Shown here piece after piece: positions 40,931 through 52,345 of a stretch of 64,000 bases of DNA (position 1 is the stretch's first letter; the number at the start of each line of letters is the position of its first letter). The position numbers and the translations under genes were made by a program. Origin of the DNA: Eretmocerus hayati. Taxonomy: Eukaryota > Arthropoda > Insecta > Hymenoptera > Aphelinidae. The notes beneath the pieces are model-generated. The model had not been told where the DNA came from. It worked only from the letters and a program-made list of their open reading frames with translations, and did no database searches. The DNA lies in the NCBI GenBank assembly GCA_029851415.1, contig CM056743.1, forward strand, positions 34,612,714-34,676,713, read 5' to 3'.

Positions 40931-41145
40931 TAGGTTTACCAATGCATTATCCCACATTTCATGTACTGTATGACCACTAACCCTTTCCCTGTCTCATTCA
41001 TCATGCGGTCATCTCTCTATATTATAATGTTAACCAAACACTAATCTACTTATTGACCTTTTATTAACCATCTTATCACGAAGACTCGACCGGATCTACA
41101 ATTGACCCCACGTAACGATTTGAAGGAAATGCCTTCCAGACCAAA

Positions 41146-41288
41146 CCAAGGGCGGATCCACCTCCTCCTCCCCCCCCCCCCCCCCCGGAGCCATAAGTTT
41201 TGCATGGGCAATATAGGAAACGCGTGCGCTACAAAATTTTTGATTGGAATCCCCTCCCTCCAGAAACTTTTTCTCGATCCGCCCTTGG
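41146..41288. mobile_element. 143-bp MITE with poly-C tract
   Basis: CCAAGGGCGGATC opens and GATCCGCCCTTGG closes. The interior has an 18-base C run near 41170-41187. Flanking ACCAAA and ACTAAA could be a diverged target duplication. Confidence 0.7.
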
Positions 41289-41661
41289 ACTAAACTCGCC
41301 TCTACTCAACGTCGATCTAGGCGTCAAATAAGCTCGCAAATGTCATATATGACATACTTACAACAAGCTGTAGAATGGCGAAAGGATATACGGAGTCAAC
41401 TCGTGTTAACAATGAGCTAACGTAAAAGTGAACAGTGGATCTCCAAATGCCCAGCATGAGGTCAGCCTTATGTAGTGAGACTGCTCACGGTTAGCAATAT
41501 TATCTGACACGCGAAGCCTATGTGCCATGGAATTGAAGAAACGGATCGATATCTCGAGTTTACAATTGAATTCTGATTGTTGTTGTTGCCAGAGATCGTG
41601 CTCTCGCAAGAGCACGATATATCGCAGGCAAAGTGATCAATTCGTCAATGTATACAGCCGC

Positions 41662-41773
41662 TAGTCGATGTATAAATTACCTGTAGGTACTGCATTCACC
41701 CGCACTCAAAGTGTTCAAGGATCGCTCTTGGAGCGTCGGCGAATAGTTTGCCTAGGGAATGTATACATCGACT
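41662..41773. mobile_element. short hairpin insertion inside the left TIR
   Basis: The right-hand TIR reads CAGCCGCC followed almost directly by CCCGATTAG. The left-hand TIR has about 112 extra bases between the matching parts. The extra piece begins TAGTCGATGTATA and ends TATACATCGACT, an inverted pair, with GC on both sides. It is best read as a small MITE inserted into the TIR after the big element arrived. An expansion native to this end is an alternative. Confidence 0.5.
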
Positions 41774-42305
41774 GCCTGATTAGGAATTAGTTCAAGTAAC
41801 TTGACTGAACTATCCAATCTTGATCCAGTTTTCTATCCAAACTGGATCAAGGAAAGAGACGGGGACTGGATCCAGTTTGAACTTTTTACTTGAACTTTAT
41901 TAAAAAAATTTTATCGTCTGCTCTTTTGTGTATGCATCGTTTACGAGCTTATTATTATTATTCATGTATTCTGCGTAAATTATTATTGTTGACGGCCCTT
42001 TCTCCCATTATTAAGCTTCTATCTTTCACAATAATCTGTATTAAAATAAATAATCCCAGCAAGTTTATTGGTGGTACGGGTCATGTTTTAGCAAAGTGTC
42101 TGTGAACTGAATTGAGAAATAGATTCTCCAGACATCTGCAGGTTAGTATTTTGTATAATGTTATTGAACAATAATTACAATCCAATATTCTTTCTGTTCC
42201 TGATCTTGAATATTGATCCGTGACAGATGTGTTATGATGATTTTTCTGGTAATTTGCCAATTTTCTTTTATAGGTTAGAAAGAGATTTCTGTTTTGATTT
42301 TCAAA

Positions 42306-44398
42306 ATGAGTGCCAGTGTAGATAAATCTGTGAAAAATAAGAGAGAGAGAGGAACAGAAAATATAGACCCAAGGTCAAAGCAAAACTGAAGTCCTCGACA
42401 ATTTCTAATATCAAAAGACCAGTAATATCTCCCATGGACATGATGGAAGAGTCTCAGGAAGCTGCTCCTGTGATGAATGGGATGGATGAAAATCAACAAT
42501 TGGATCTCAATAGGTTGGTGCTTGAGAGTGCACGATTATCTCTTGGATGTGAAAGTGATTCATCCTACTCCGATGAAGAAGTCGATGAAACAGAACCTAA
42601 TTATTGTGAAAGTGGAACTGAAAGTGAACCCTTTAATCAAGGTGTATTCAAACAGAAAATCAGACTGTGGGCATCAAGAGGCATAACACAATCAAAAGTC
42701 AGTGAGTTGCTAGGAATCCTTCAATCAGTCCACAAATTCTTGCCCCGCACTGCCAAAACACTTCTGAAAACTGATTTTGGCCTCAATAAGTTGATCAAGA
42801 GATTCAACGACAATGACTCATCTGACCTATCAGAATATGCATACTTTGGTATTGCCAGATACTTGATGATCACAGTCAATGTTGCTCTTCATCAAGAAAA
42901 AATAATATGGTTACAGTTACATCTGGATGGAATGTCCCCGTACAACTTAAGCGCACTCCAAGTTTGGACTACAATGGGTAAAGTACATCATTTGGGCGCA
43001 GACTAGAGGCCTTTCACTATTTCTGCTTATTGTGGCAGAGGAAAGCCTGACCCAATAAACAAGTATATGGATGAACTCATCTTGGAACTGACTCATTTAT
43101 GCGAACATGGAATTATTATTAATGGTGTTTCATTCATAGTACAAATTAAATGTATAATATGTGACCGGCCAGCTAGAGCAATTTTCAAGTGTATTGTCAA
43201 CCATGGTGCATATTATGCCTGTGAACGGTGCTTGGTACCTGGGTATGATTATATGGATAGAATAGTATACCCATTTAGAAATGATGAAGAGCGCACCAGT
43301 GAGTCATTCAAGAATAGAGAAAATCCATTGCACCATCATGGTAAAAGTCCATTGGAAAAATTGAAAAAGCCTCTCAATTTAGTACTACTGTTCATATTGG
43401 ACATTATGCACCTGAACTATCAAGGAAACATGAAGAAACTGCTCAAGACTTGGTTTTCTAGTGACTCCAAAGTGACCAGAGAAAAATTGCTCAGAGTTTC
43501 TTTGAGGCTAGTCAATTTGAAGAATCAAATTCCCTCAGAATTTCAAAGATCTACCAGAAGTGTAGAAGATGTGAGCAAGTATACAGCAGATGAATTCAGA
43601 GAAATACTCCTCTACACTGGTCCATTTGTCTTGAAAGATATATTGGATGAAAAAGAGTACAAGCACTTTTTGCTATTCCATACAGGATCAAGAATTTTGT
43701 GTAGTTCAGAATTATATAAGAAATACACACCATGTATCAAAGAGTATCTACAGAGATTTACAGTGTTGACTGAATCATTGTATGGTCTTGAATTTGCCTC
43801 TTTGACCAATCACTCTTTGGCTCACCTTACAGATGACGTTGAGAATATGGACTGTCCAGCAAGTTTCTTGACAGCATTTCCCTACGAAAATGATCTTGGA
43901 GAACTGAAAAGATCCATCAGGAGTGGCAACAGGCCCATGGCTCAAATCTGCACAAAAATTGAAAGAGATTTGGAGTTCAATCTGAAGAAAGCTACTGTCA
44001 CCACAGAACTGCAGATTTTGAAGTCCAAACAAGTTGACAATCTTCTTCACATCCGAAAAATCAAGTTCAAGAACTATCAGTTCTCTGTGGAGAGACCTGA
44101 CAATATGATTCTCTCCAAAGATGGCTCCATCGTAGAAATAAAAAGTATGTTGAGCTCATCGGTCACCATTAATCCTAGCAAGGTTTTCATTCTTGGCGAG
44201 CAAATCAAGATATTAGAACCTGCCTTCAACTATCCAACTTGCTCATCTCTTTTAAGAGAATATTGTGTTGAAAGAGGAGAATCAGGTGATCTTGTAAAAT
44301 TTTCACTGGCAGACATGCAATGCAAGTATTGCCTTTATGAAATTTTTGAGCTGCCTAGAGATGAAAAGAAATTGTATGCAGTTCCACTTCTTCACTAA
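42306..44398 (+). pseudogene. transposase of the 6.1 kb element, interrupted by an in-frame TAG
   Basis: A long coding region is read in one frame from 42434 to 44398 with a single in-frame TAG at 43004-43006 and no change of frame across it. Landmarks in order are an N-terminal acidic segment; LWASRGITQSKVSELLGIL with FLPRTAKTLLKT; the zinc-knuckle-like CIICDRPARAIFKCIVNHGA with YYACERC; NRENPLHHHGKSPL; LDIMHLNYQGNMKKLLKTWF; FQRSTRSVEDV; EFREILLYTGPFVLKD; and FPYENDLGELKRSIRS. These match a transposase family that is abundant as uncharacterised proteins in arthropods, cnidarians and fishes. A likely older start is the ATG at 42306; that frame runs 19-24 codons and then a shift near a GA dinucleotide run joins it to the main frame. 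AATAAA follows at about 44487. Confidence 0.85.
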
Positions 44399-44974
44399 CA
44401 TTCCTACGAAACAACTATTAATAATGTATCTTAATTCTTTCACAACCAATTTCGTTCACTGTATGTACATAGATTGACACCTACCCTCAATAAAAAGATC
44501 ATCAATAATTCTCATCTCCCCATCATTTTTCAAAATTCCTGTAAACATGTCTAATTATTACAGCCAACTCTGCTATACTCTCATGTGAAAAAAATATATA
44601 GCAATTCCACCTATCTACACACACTTGTTTACTTGTGTGCGTGTACGTGTCATGGCGGCAGCCAGCCCAGTTTGTTTACTGATGAGTGTGGGGGAGATCA
44701 TAGCCTAATTTTGCAATTCGGGCTTTCCGGATTCCCAAAAAAGGTACAGATCTAATATGCATCTTTCTACTCATCAATGTGTTTTGTGTGATTATCTGAT
44801 GTTTTATTTTTTCAAGCAACATCAACTCATCAATTTTTTGTTATAACCTCCATTCAGAAATATTCACCCCCTAAACTCGCTAAACTGTAACTAATAGTTT
44901 TGGATCTCAAACATGTCATTGACTTCAATGAATCTTGTCGGAGCCAATGATTGAGCCTTTTCATAAATTTCCAG

Positions 44975-46878
44975 ATGAGTGACAGTGCTGACAGTAGTGA
45001 TGAGGCAGAGAATATGACTAACTTTGTATTAGTCAAAGTGGAGGAAAAAAATGAAGCTTGGGAAAAGATTAATCCCTTTGTTGTTCCTATCAACTTCACA
45101 TCCTTCGAGGATGAGGAAATCTTGATGAAGATGATGAAGTAGCCTCAGAGCGAGAGAGCTTCCAATCAGTATATGTTAGATATCCAGCGCCTCTAATTAA
45201 GAAAGATGACAGAGATATGATTCATGGGTTTGTCTCAAGATTGGATACCACTCCCCCTGCATCTTGGCCACAATTCAAGTGCACAATCATAAATTCTGCT
45301 GGTATGTTGTGACCTATATTGCATATCGTTTATGGGTAGAAATAATATTACAGTTACTTGAACTCCTTATGACGTCTAATCATGTCCACAGCAAGCTTTA
45401 CAGATGCTCAGAATTTATTGAAACAGTTATCTCCAAAGAAAAAGAATAGCCCAAAGCAAGCTCCAAAGCGATGTAAGAGGTGACGAGAAAGAAGCTGCTT
45501 GCCTTGGCTAAGAAAGATGGGCTTGGCAGAACATTGAAATCTCTGGCTGATTCTGTACAAAATCTGATCCAACCATCAAAGAGGCCTAGGTTAGCAACCG
45601 AGTCACTTGGAACTGCTCCATCACCATCGGTCAATAATCCAGCACAAGATACTCATATGAGCACTTCTAATCAAGAATATACAGATGGTGATAGTTCTGT
45701 TATGGATGAGCCTCAGGTACATCATCAGTCTTGTACGAAAGAGGTCGAACAACTTCTATTCACTCCTCGCAGTATTGAAGAGATTTTGGCACAATCAAGT
45801 TCAAAAGACCATGGTCACAACCTCATTCCAGAGGAAAATGTTAGTATTGAATCACAAAGGAGTCTTACTTCTGCTACAGCAGTTCATGATCAATTCAACT
45901 CCAGTTTTGGTATCGATCAACCGACAAGTGAGTTTTTTTTGTGCCTCGTGAACATGAATTTTACCAAGTTAGTCCATAGTTCTAAATGATGAATGAAATC
46001 ACTCATTATTTCAACTCAATTTGTTACAATAAGTCTCAAACAATTGCAAGGCAACTTGAAAAATCAGCGATATTCTCTTTCACCCCTCCAACTATGTATA
46101 TACAACTATAGACAGTTTAATTTTGCAGATCTAAAACAAAACATTGTATCTAAGGTCAGAGATGAGATTCACAAGAGTGAGAAACGGGTTAAGGAGAAAA
46201 TAGATGTGAAAGTAAAAGTTCTGACCATTATGATGCTTAGAGAAAGAAATCAACAAGTTTCAGAGGTTATATCATGGGATGATTTCAAACAAAAACACTC
46301 CAAGTTCAATTCTGCTATAGATGATCTAGAACAATTCACTTTGTTCAATAATGACTTAGCTACAAATGTTGATAACATCAAAACTAATCTGGTGAGAGCA
46401 CCTTCTTCTATTCGAACAATGTTTATATCAATTTTCTTTATTATTCATTCGACGGTACTCTTTCTCTCCAGAAAAAACATATTGAGAGTACAACAGCTCC
46501 TACGCTGGATGTCAGAGATAACTTGGATATACTCTTTCAGAATGCAATTACCAAAGATGTACTCACCTCTCATTGTGCTTCTAACTCATTCAACAAAAAA
46601 CCAACAATCAAAGAAACTAGTTTCTTTAAAGTTGTACGAGGTCAGTACGCTTGTCATTTGGCTTTTCTATTCGTGTGAGATTTTTGCAAAGAACATCATA
46701 AAACTGTAAAACTTTATTTCTAGATGCATTGTTTGGCTTGTACAATACTCCATCTACGCCAGATAACAAGAAAATCAATGAAGATATATTGTGCAGATAT
46801 GTTGGGTTGATAATAAACTCGAAACGCAGTAGTTCAGGGGGCAAGAAAAATCTTCCTGATCCTGATCAAACTCAGTAG
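44975..46878 (+). pseudogene. five-exon accessory gene of the 6.1 kb element (DUF4806-like), frameshifted
   Basis: Exons are 44975-45301, 45392-45927, 46129-46391, 46472-46640 and 46724-46878, each bounded by GT and AG with matching phases; an AG acceptor sits directly before the first ATG. The protein starts MSDSADSSDEAENMTNFVLV, has WPQFKCTIINSAASFTDAQN (short Trp-containing segment), a Lys-rich NLS-like stretch (LSPKKKNSPKQAPKRCK), a Ser-rich linker, a helical Lys/Glu segment, and a C-terminus containing ETSFFKVVRDALFGLY. The architecture resembles proteins annotated with DUF4806 that often occur beside this transposase family; that match is from memory. One-base-type frame changes are needed near 45118 and 45479, so this copy appears inactive. 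Confidence 0.65.
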
Positions 46879-48253
46879 CAAGTTTCCAAAAATGGTGGAC
46901 TGCATTATAGTTAAGGATTCTAACCAAGTTAGATGATCATTTGTGTTAATTCATGCTATTTTTTCATCAATTTAGACAATTCCAATGTTCTATAAGAGCG
47001 TCTAGTCTTTTGATACTCTGACGGTGCCTACTAACTTTGGCTAGAATGTAAAGTGAACACTAAAGGTGATATTAGATAGATGCAAGGTTTGCATTTCAAA
47101 GTTGTATAAAACTTGTTGCTTGGTATTCAAAATGTAAATTCATTGAATTAAAAAATGTTATTTTACTCATCGTCTATCGTCATTAGTTTTAAAAAGTGTA
47201 TTGTAGAATACAAAGTAATTTAAAACAAGCTGACTTGACCTCGACAAGATTTTAGTAGCTTCACTCAATTTGAAATGTATGAAATAGTTACAGTGGAAAA
47301 AGGTTATTTTGCTGTGTGAGAATTCTATCATAAAGATATTTTGTTGTGGAGCTTCTGAAAAAATTTATCATTAAAACGAAAATTTGAAACTCCCAAAAAT
47401 GTTTTTTTACCCTCTTGATTGATTGAGATTGTATGTATGTATTAGTTTTGGTGAACATTTCCCGAAACTGCTCTCAAATTCCCGGAATTCTTCATCAAGT
47501 TTCGAAATGCATGGTCCAGCGTGCATTTTCGAAAGTCATGCGCGTAAAAAACAAACTCTGAGCATTATTATTTCCATTACACGCACCCAGCTATACAAAA
47601 TTATTTCTAGTGTCCCTACAATTCCTCCAGAAAGTTCAAGCAAAAAGATCAAACTGGATCCAGTCCCCGTCTCTTTACTTGATCCAACCTTGATCCACGG
47701 TTCAAGTTTTTTTATCAAGATTGGATCAAGTCTTGAACTTCATTTCTAATCGGGTGGCGGCTGTATACACTGCCATAGACCAACTCAGCAAAGTATTACC
47801 GATGGGACGGGCTACGGCTCTAGGTATACGAGTCAACGATTCAAATGTTATTCTCTATGCTAGCCCACGTGAATGCATCAACGAATGAGTTTCTATACTT
47901 AATTGAAAACTCAGGCCTCAATTTTCCTAAATTCCTGTGTAGAAATGCATACGATTGATGTTGAGTCTGTCGTGAACAAGGGAGAATAAGTTAATAAAAT
48001 TGAGTTTGATTACAAAAATATCCCATGAATTCTTCCGATAATAGTTTAATTCAATTCTTAGGTAATTGAGAAACACCCATAGCTTCTCATTCTTTTGGTA
48101 ATATAAGGATAACGTAGGGATCGAAAGTTCATCTTCATTATCGATCAACATTTTTATTGTCCGCATCCTGGTGACACATGGAGTCAATCTTTAATCTAAA
48201 TTGACTTGGGTTTTGTCATTATGAACGTGCAGTCATCATTTCCACATACACAT

Positions 48254-50330
48254 TCATTTACACAACTTATTGGAGCATACAGTCGGTCGATGCCAACGAG
48301 AGCCACATTTTAAGTTATTTATCGACCATAGACATCGGTTTTTTTTACACTGAGCAACTCCTACTCCACAATTGCACTTCTTCATACCTTGACCGCTACT
48401 AGTGGACTGTTTTGATACAGCTTCTCTCAATCTTAGCAAAGTTCCAACCCTGACATCGTCCAAAGATACAGCGTTCATCCCAGCTTCTAGTAGATCAGAT
48501 CTAGAGATTCAGCCTTTCATTAGACCGTCCTTCGTCTTTATTTGATAGAAGCCATTCTCAATTTTGACGATGAACCCAATAATTCGTGGGAGATATAGTG
48601 GAGCCCGATCGAAGATTGGAACAGCTAGCGTGATACAATCGCCTACTCTCAGATTTGGGGAATTCTGTGATGAGAAAGAAACCATTTTTGCTGCCGCGGC
48701 TTTCTGGCGTCGATGACAGTCATCTTTCGATCCAGATAAAAGTTGACCCTGACTACAATGTGAACAAATGATGTAATCTCCTGTTTCTAGGTTCAAACTA
48801 CCACAGTTGCTATGTACAGTAGAGAGACATTTACTACACTTGGCAGGGTCATCCAAATTTGGATCTCCACCGTAAACCACACAATTACTCGTAGTAATTT
48901 CGGAGAAGCTTTGTGAGGTGGGATCAACTTGTTTTTTGTACTGAAACAAATGAGTCACAATTTTTAGGCAATCAAATGAGTGATCTCTTTCTTACATTAA
49001 TATTGCATACGAATATTCTCAATCAATATTTGTCAGCACTTTCCTCACTCGCTTGGACCACGAAAAAATCATTAGTGAAACTCATTCCTCGCGGGTCAGA
49101 TCTGGAATGTGTGGTGAGAGAAAGCAATGAAATCATAAGAACATGATGCATCGATCGAAGTGATGATAAAATGGCCACCTTGCATATGTATCTATATGGC
49201 TCGTTTGAAAATTACTCTTCAACTCTAGTAGTTCTGACCTGGAGAAGAATATTATTTTATGAAGGAAAAGAGAGTAAGATTGTGATCAATAAAGCCGGTA
49301 AAACAATGAATTCACCCATCAGTCATCGTCATAGTATTGTTCAGGTCGAAATCAACATCGGAATAGTTGGTCTGCTGTACTGGTATGATAGCGTTTGCGT
49401 TTGAACCATACACGTCATGTGACGGCCCAGCTTGAGAATCGTCAAAATCGTCTACTGATTCTGTCCTCTGCAAGTCCGACCTGAAAGATAATTTTCATCA
49501 ATTGAGTTATCATGAGATCAGAATCGAAGACTCGCATCTTCTTGTTCGAGAGAGAATACTGCCCATCGATTGTAATTAATGAAAAAATACCTAGGATGCG
49601 GATCCGCAACACCATTATTTTGATTCGTCGGAGCTGACTCCAAGCCTTCTTCTGTATCAATTGATTCAATTACGTCTTGTGGCAAATTTGTAGATGACAA
49701 ACCAAATTCTATTGGTCCTAAGACTGCCTCATACGGTGTTATGTTCATTATTCGGTGCAGAGAAGTATTTTTCTTCCACTGAAACATGAGAATATACATC
49801 GAAGAAACGATCAAACTCACGATGGAAATTTAGTTTGTACAAACGGTGATATTTAGTATTTATACGTGGGAATTTGCCTGTATTTCATGACAACCTCGCA
49901 GCCAATAAATTGATTGAGTATCGAACGCCCCCTCCCAACATTTTCTTCACGTCGGAATTTTCTCGCTCCACACTACCCTGGGACTGTGGATGTCGAGGTC
50001 TTCTATGGATGATCTTGCAGTGCGGCCACCTAGACACCAATCCTTTGTGAATTCTTTTCCGTTGTCGTTCTGCAGGATGTATGGCGCACCGAATGTAAGG
50101 AAGATCTTATAAATTTCATCGACCACGTTTATCGCGTGTTTTGATTTTAGAGGTCGCAGGTGTATGAATTCGATAGTACGGTCTTGTACTACCAATAAAT
50201 ATTTGAATCCATCATACTCACATGATTGGAGATCAATCAAAACAATATGCATTCGGCTGTTGAAACCATGGGGCGCAATAGGATTCGTGACAATCCCTTT
50301 ACACAGGGTACTGTTTTTCAACATCCAGGA
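48254..50330 (-). pseudogene. Ginger/KRBA2-like integrase-derived gene, decayed
   Basis: Read on the minus strand from the right. 50324-49947 is an rve integrase core: GIVTNPIAPHGFNSRMHIVL, then DLQS, RPLKSKHAINVVDEIYKIFL and TFGAPYILQNDNGKEF (two catalytic Asp visible); a frameshift follows, after which another frame shows RRPRHPQSQGSVE with the expected Glu. 49778-49591 is WKKNTSLHRIMNITPYEAVL with LPQDVIESIDTEEGLES. A 110-bp GT-AG intron (49481-49590, phases match) joins to 49480-49312. 48940-48254 carries a Cys/His finger, then LRVGDCITLAVPIFDRA, NGFYQIKTKDG and a cysteine cluster CNCGVGVAQCKKNRC. A TGA replaces a likely Trp at 48509-48511 in frame. The N-terminus is missing at the junction with the HARBI1 remnant. 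Confidence 0.75.
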
Positions 50331-51066
50331 ATTTTACAACAAAGGAGGTCTTCCAGGTGTTATTGGTGTTATTGATGAGGTTCAGATTGAAATAATTAGC
50401 CCTGGCAGATCTATGGGTGAGGTATTCCGCAACCGCAAAAGTTACTTCTCCATCAATGTTCTGGTGTGCATGATTTTCTTGTCAAAAATGAGATATTTCT
50501 ACGAATAATTCCTGATTGCGTTAACGGAATGAGATAACTCGCAGGTTGTTGTGGATACTCGAGGCAGGATTCTTCATATTGATGTACGCAACCCTGGATT
50601 TGTTCATGATTCCACTTATGTGGACAGGAGTGGTTTCAACATAATTTCCATTGAGCATCGAGAGGAGGGTGAGTTTCATATTCAAAAAGCCTTGTCTCTT
50701 GTACTATTTGTGTCTCTTGAACTGATTCTGTTTTCAATCATTGCAGGCAATCTTGTGGGTGATAATGGTTTTGCTTGTCTACCTCATCTGGTCACACGTT
50801 TTGTTTCCCCTGCTGGTGAAGCTCAGAAGTTGTACAATGATTGTGTGATACTCACTAGGAATATTGTGGAAAGAATCTTTGGTGACTGGAAACAAACATT
50901 TCAATGCTTGAAGGAGATGATACTGTATTACATTGATAATACTCTAAGCATCATCTGTGCTACCGCTGTGTTATGGAACATAAACATACAGCTGAAATTG
51001 CAAATCGAACGAGATCTGGAGCATACTGTTTTTGAAAATGAAAGAGCAATTAACTTAGGTAACTAA
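50326..51066 (+). pseudogene. HARBI1/PIF-Harbinger transposase remnant with two introns
   Basis: Exons are about 50326-50463, 50545-50668 and 50747-51066. They are separated by an 81-bp intron (GTGTGC...CGCAG) and a 78-bp intron (GTGAGT...TTGCAG) with consistent phases. The protein has FYNKGGLPGVIGVIDEVQIE, NRKSYFSINVL, VDTRGRILHIDVRNPGFVHD, then GDNGFACLPHLVTRF and NDCVILTRNIVERIFGDWKQ, the order of a DDE_Tnp_4 domain. In the usual family motif IDGTHI the second residue is Asp-Gly; here it is IDEVQI. The first catalytic Asp (GVID), the second (PGFVHDS) and the GDNG region are visible. The N-terminal part of the transposase is absent. The remnant stops at 51066 after AINLGN. Confidence 0.8.
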
Positions 51067-51341
51067 TAAGATGAAGAGTTTTATAAAGCAACCGGTACCA
51101 ATAAACTTGTTATTGAGAAATCGAACTAGGCGTTCATCGTCAAAATTCACATTTGCCATTACAGCGAAGCCTTGAGAAGCAAAACAGATGCTGGTTTCCA
51201 GGATTACTTCTTAATTTGCAAAGTAAAATCAGAAAAATAATTCAAATTTACGAGCAGCCTGTACATGACTGATTAAAAAACTGCTGTGTTTCACCATAAG
51301 TCAAATTCATAGATCACTCGTACAAGAAAATTGGCTCAGGA

Positions 51342-51856
51342 TGTGAAACGCCCCACAGCTGCTGTCCAGGACGCGGCTCGCCGTAGACTGGAACTGTAGC
51401 GAAGTCACGAACCTGCTGCTTCAGCGGCTGGGATGCAAGGATCCAGGATCGAGTGAAAAGGCCACTGCATGCTGTTGCAGACACTCTTCCTTGGCGGCGT
51501 CGTGCTAAAGTCCAGGATCACGTTCTAGGTACCAGGTTGTCGAACGCTCTCACTCACGATGTACTTCGTTTAGAGTCAGAGCAAGGATTGCCGCGTAGAG
51601 TTGCGCTTACCGGGCCCCTTGTGTGGCACCGGAAATCGAAACCCGTGAAATGCGATCACAGCGACCTGTGGCGGACATCCGTGGAGCCTCATTTTAGTTT
51701 TAAGTTTCACCATGACGTTTGTAGTGCCGTGAATCCGCGGAGACTAATCCCGGATTGACGACTATAAATTCCAGCCTACAGATCGGGAGAGCCGGAAAGG
51801 AGAGAAAATCAGCGCTTTTCTTCAAGCAAACGTAAATAAATAAGTTTTTTGACACA
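51342..51856 (+). repeat. candidate solo LTR
   Basis: Starts TGTGAAACGCCCCACAG, typical of Gypsy-type LTR starts. It carries a GC-richer body, a TATAAAT at about 51763 followed some 25 bases later by a possible initiator, an AATAAA at about 51835, and it ends GACACA. No second copy, primer-binding site or matching short flanking duplication was found, so the boundaries and even the LTR nature are uncertain. An open frame at 51453-51758 inside it has no recognised motif. Confidence 0.35.
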
Positions 51857-52345
51857 AACTACTCAAAACTCAGCTTGGCCGATTGCTATGGAGCTTACTT
51901 TGATGGAAATGTACATAGAAGCCGGAAGCAATTTTTTCCCTAGTGCTGATTGCAAATATATCCAGAGGTATGTAAGTAGGGAACGGATAGTATATGATTC
52001 ATATATCTCACTGTTACCGCCACTCCAACAAAATATCGAAAACGTTCATGATGCTGTTGACGCAATTGAGATTCTTACAACGCATGATGATGCATTTGTC
52101 AGTGATTTGATGTCAACCATTACTCCAAATCTTTTCGGGTTCTCTGATTACATACTCAAAAACTATATTCGAGACGATGCCCAATTTCCTTCTACAATGT
52201 GGGCTTTACAACCCAACATTCGCGATCAAATAACAATTGCGTGTGAGTCATTCCATGCCCACTTCGCCGAATTTTTTAATGGTGCATGCCCATTCTAACA
52301 TGTTCACATTCATCGACGTTTTGAGAAGTCTTCAGGAAGAAATCA
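51857..52345 (+). pseudogene. MULE-like transposase C-terminal fragment, frameshifted
   Basis: The frame encodes ELTLMEMYIEAGSNFFPS and ends with FPSTMWALQPNIRDQITIAC, ESFHAHFAEFFNGACPF, then a stop at 52296-52298. One base later another frame continues NMFTFIDVLRSLQEEIIIK. The pattern W, then ESFHAHFN-like, HPN and FIDVL with LQ is the tail seen in many insect MULE-type transposase proteins. A single-base frameshift between CPF and NMF therefore breaks it. The catalytic part is not present. Weak because only the tail motif is recognised. Confidence 0.5.

Larger units (their letters stand above)
41649..47769. mobile_element. two-gene DNA transposon with long terminal inverted repeats
   Basis: The two ends are inverted copies. 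The left side has TGTATACAGCCGC, then (after an apparent 112-bp insertion) CTGATTAGGAATTAGTTCAA and GGAAAGAGACGGGGACTGGA. The right side at about 47640-47769 is the reverse complement with scattered differences. Each TIR is therefore well over 100 bp. Between them, all on the plus strand, are a transposase gene and a multi-exon accessory gene. No convincing target duplication is visible; the flanks read caa and ctg. The protein family points to a CMC/CACTA-like or related superfamily, but this is tentative. In-frame stops and frameshifts show this copy is not intact. Confidence 0.8.

Noticed and set aside
49779..49820. A 42-bp GTGAGT...TTTCAG intron in the integrase pseudogene
   Set aside because: Too short for a normal insect intron and the joined frames do not give the expected sequence; treated as decay.
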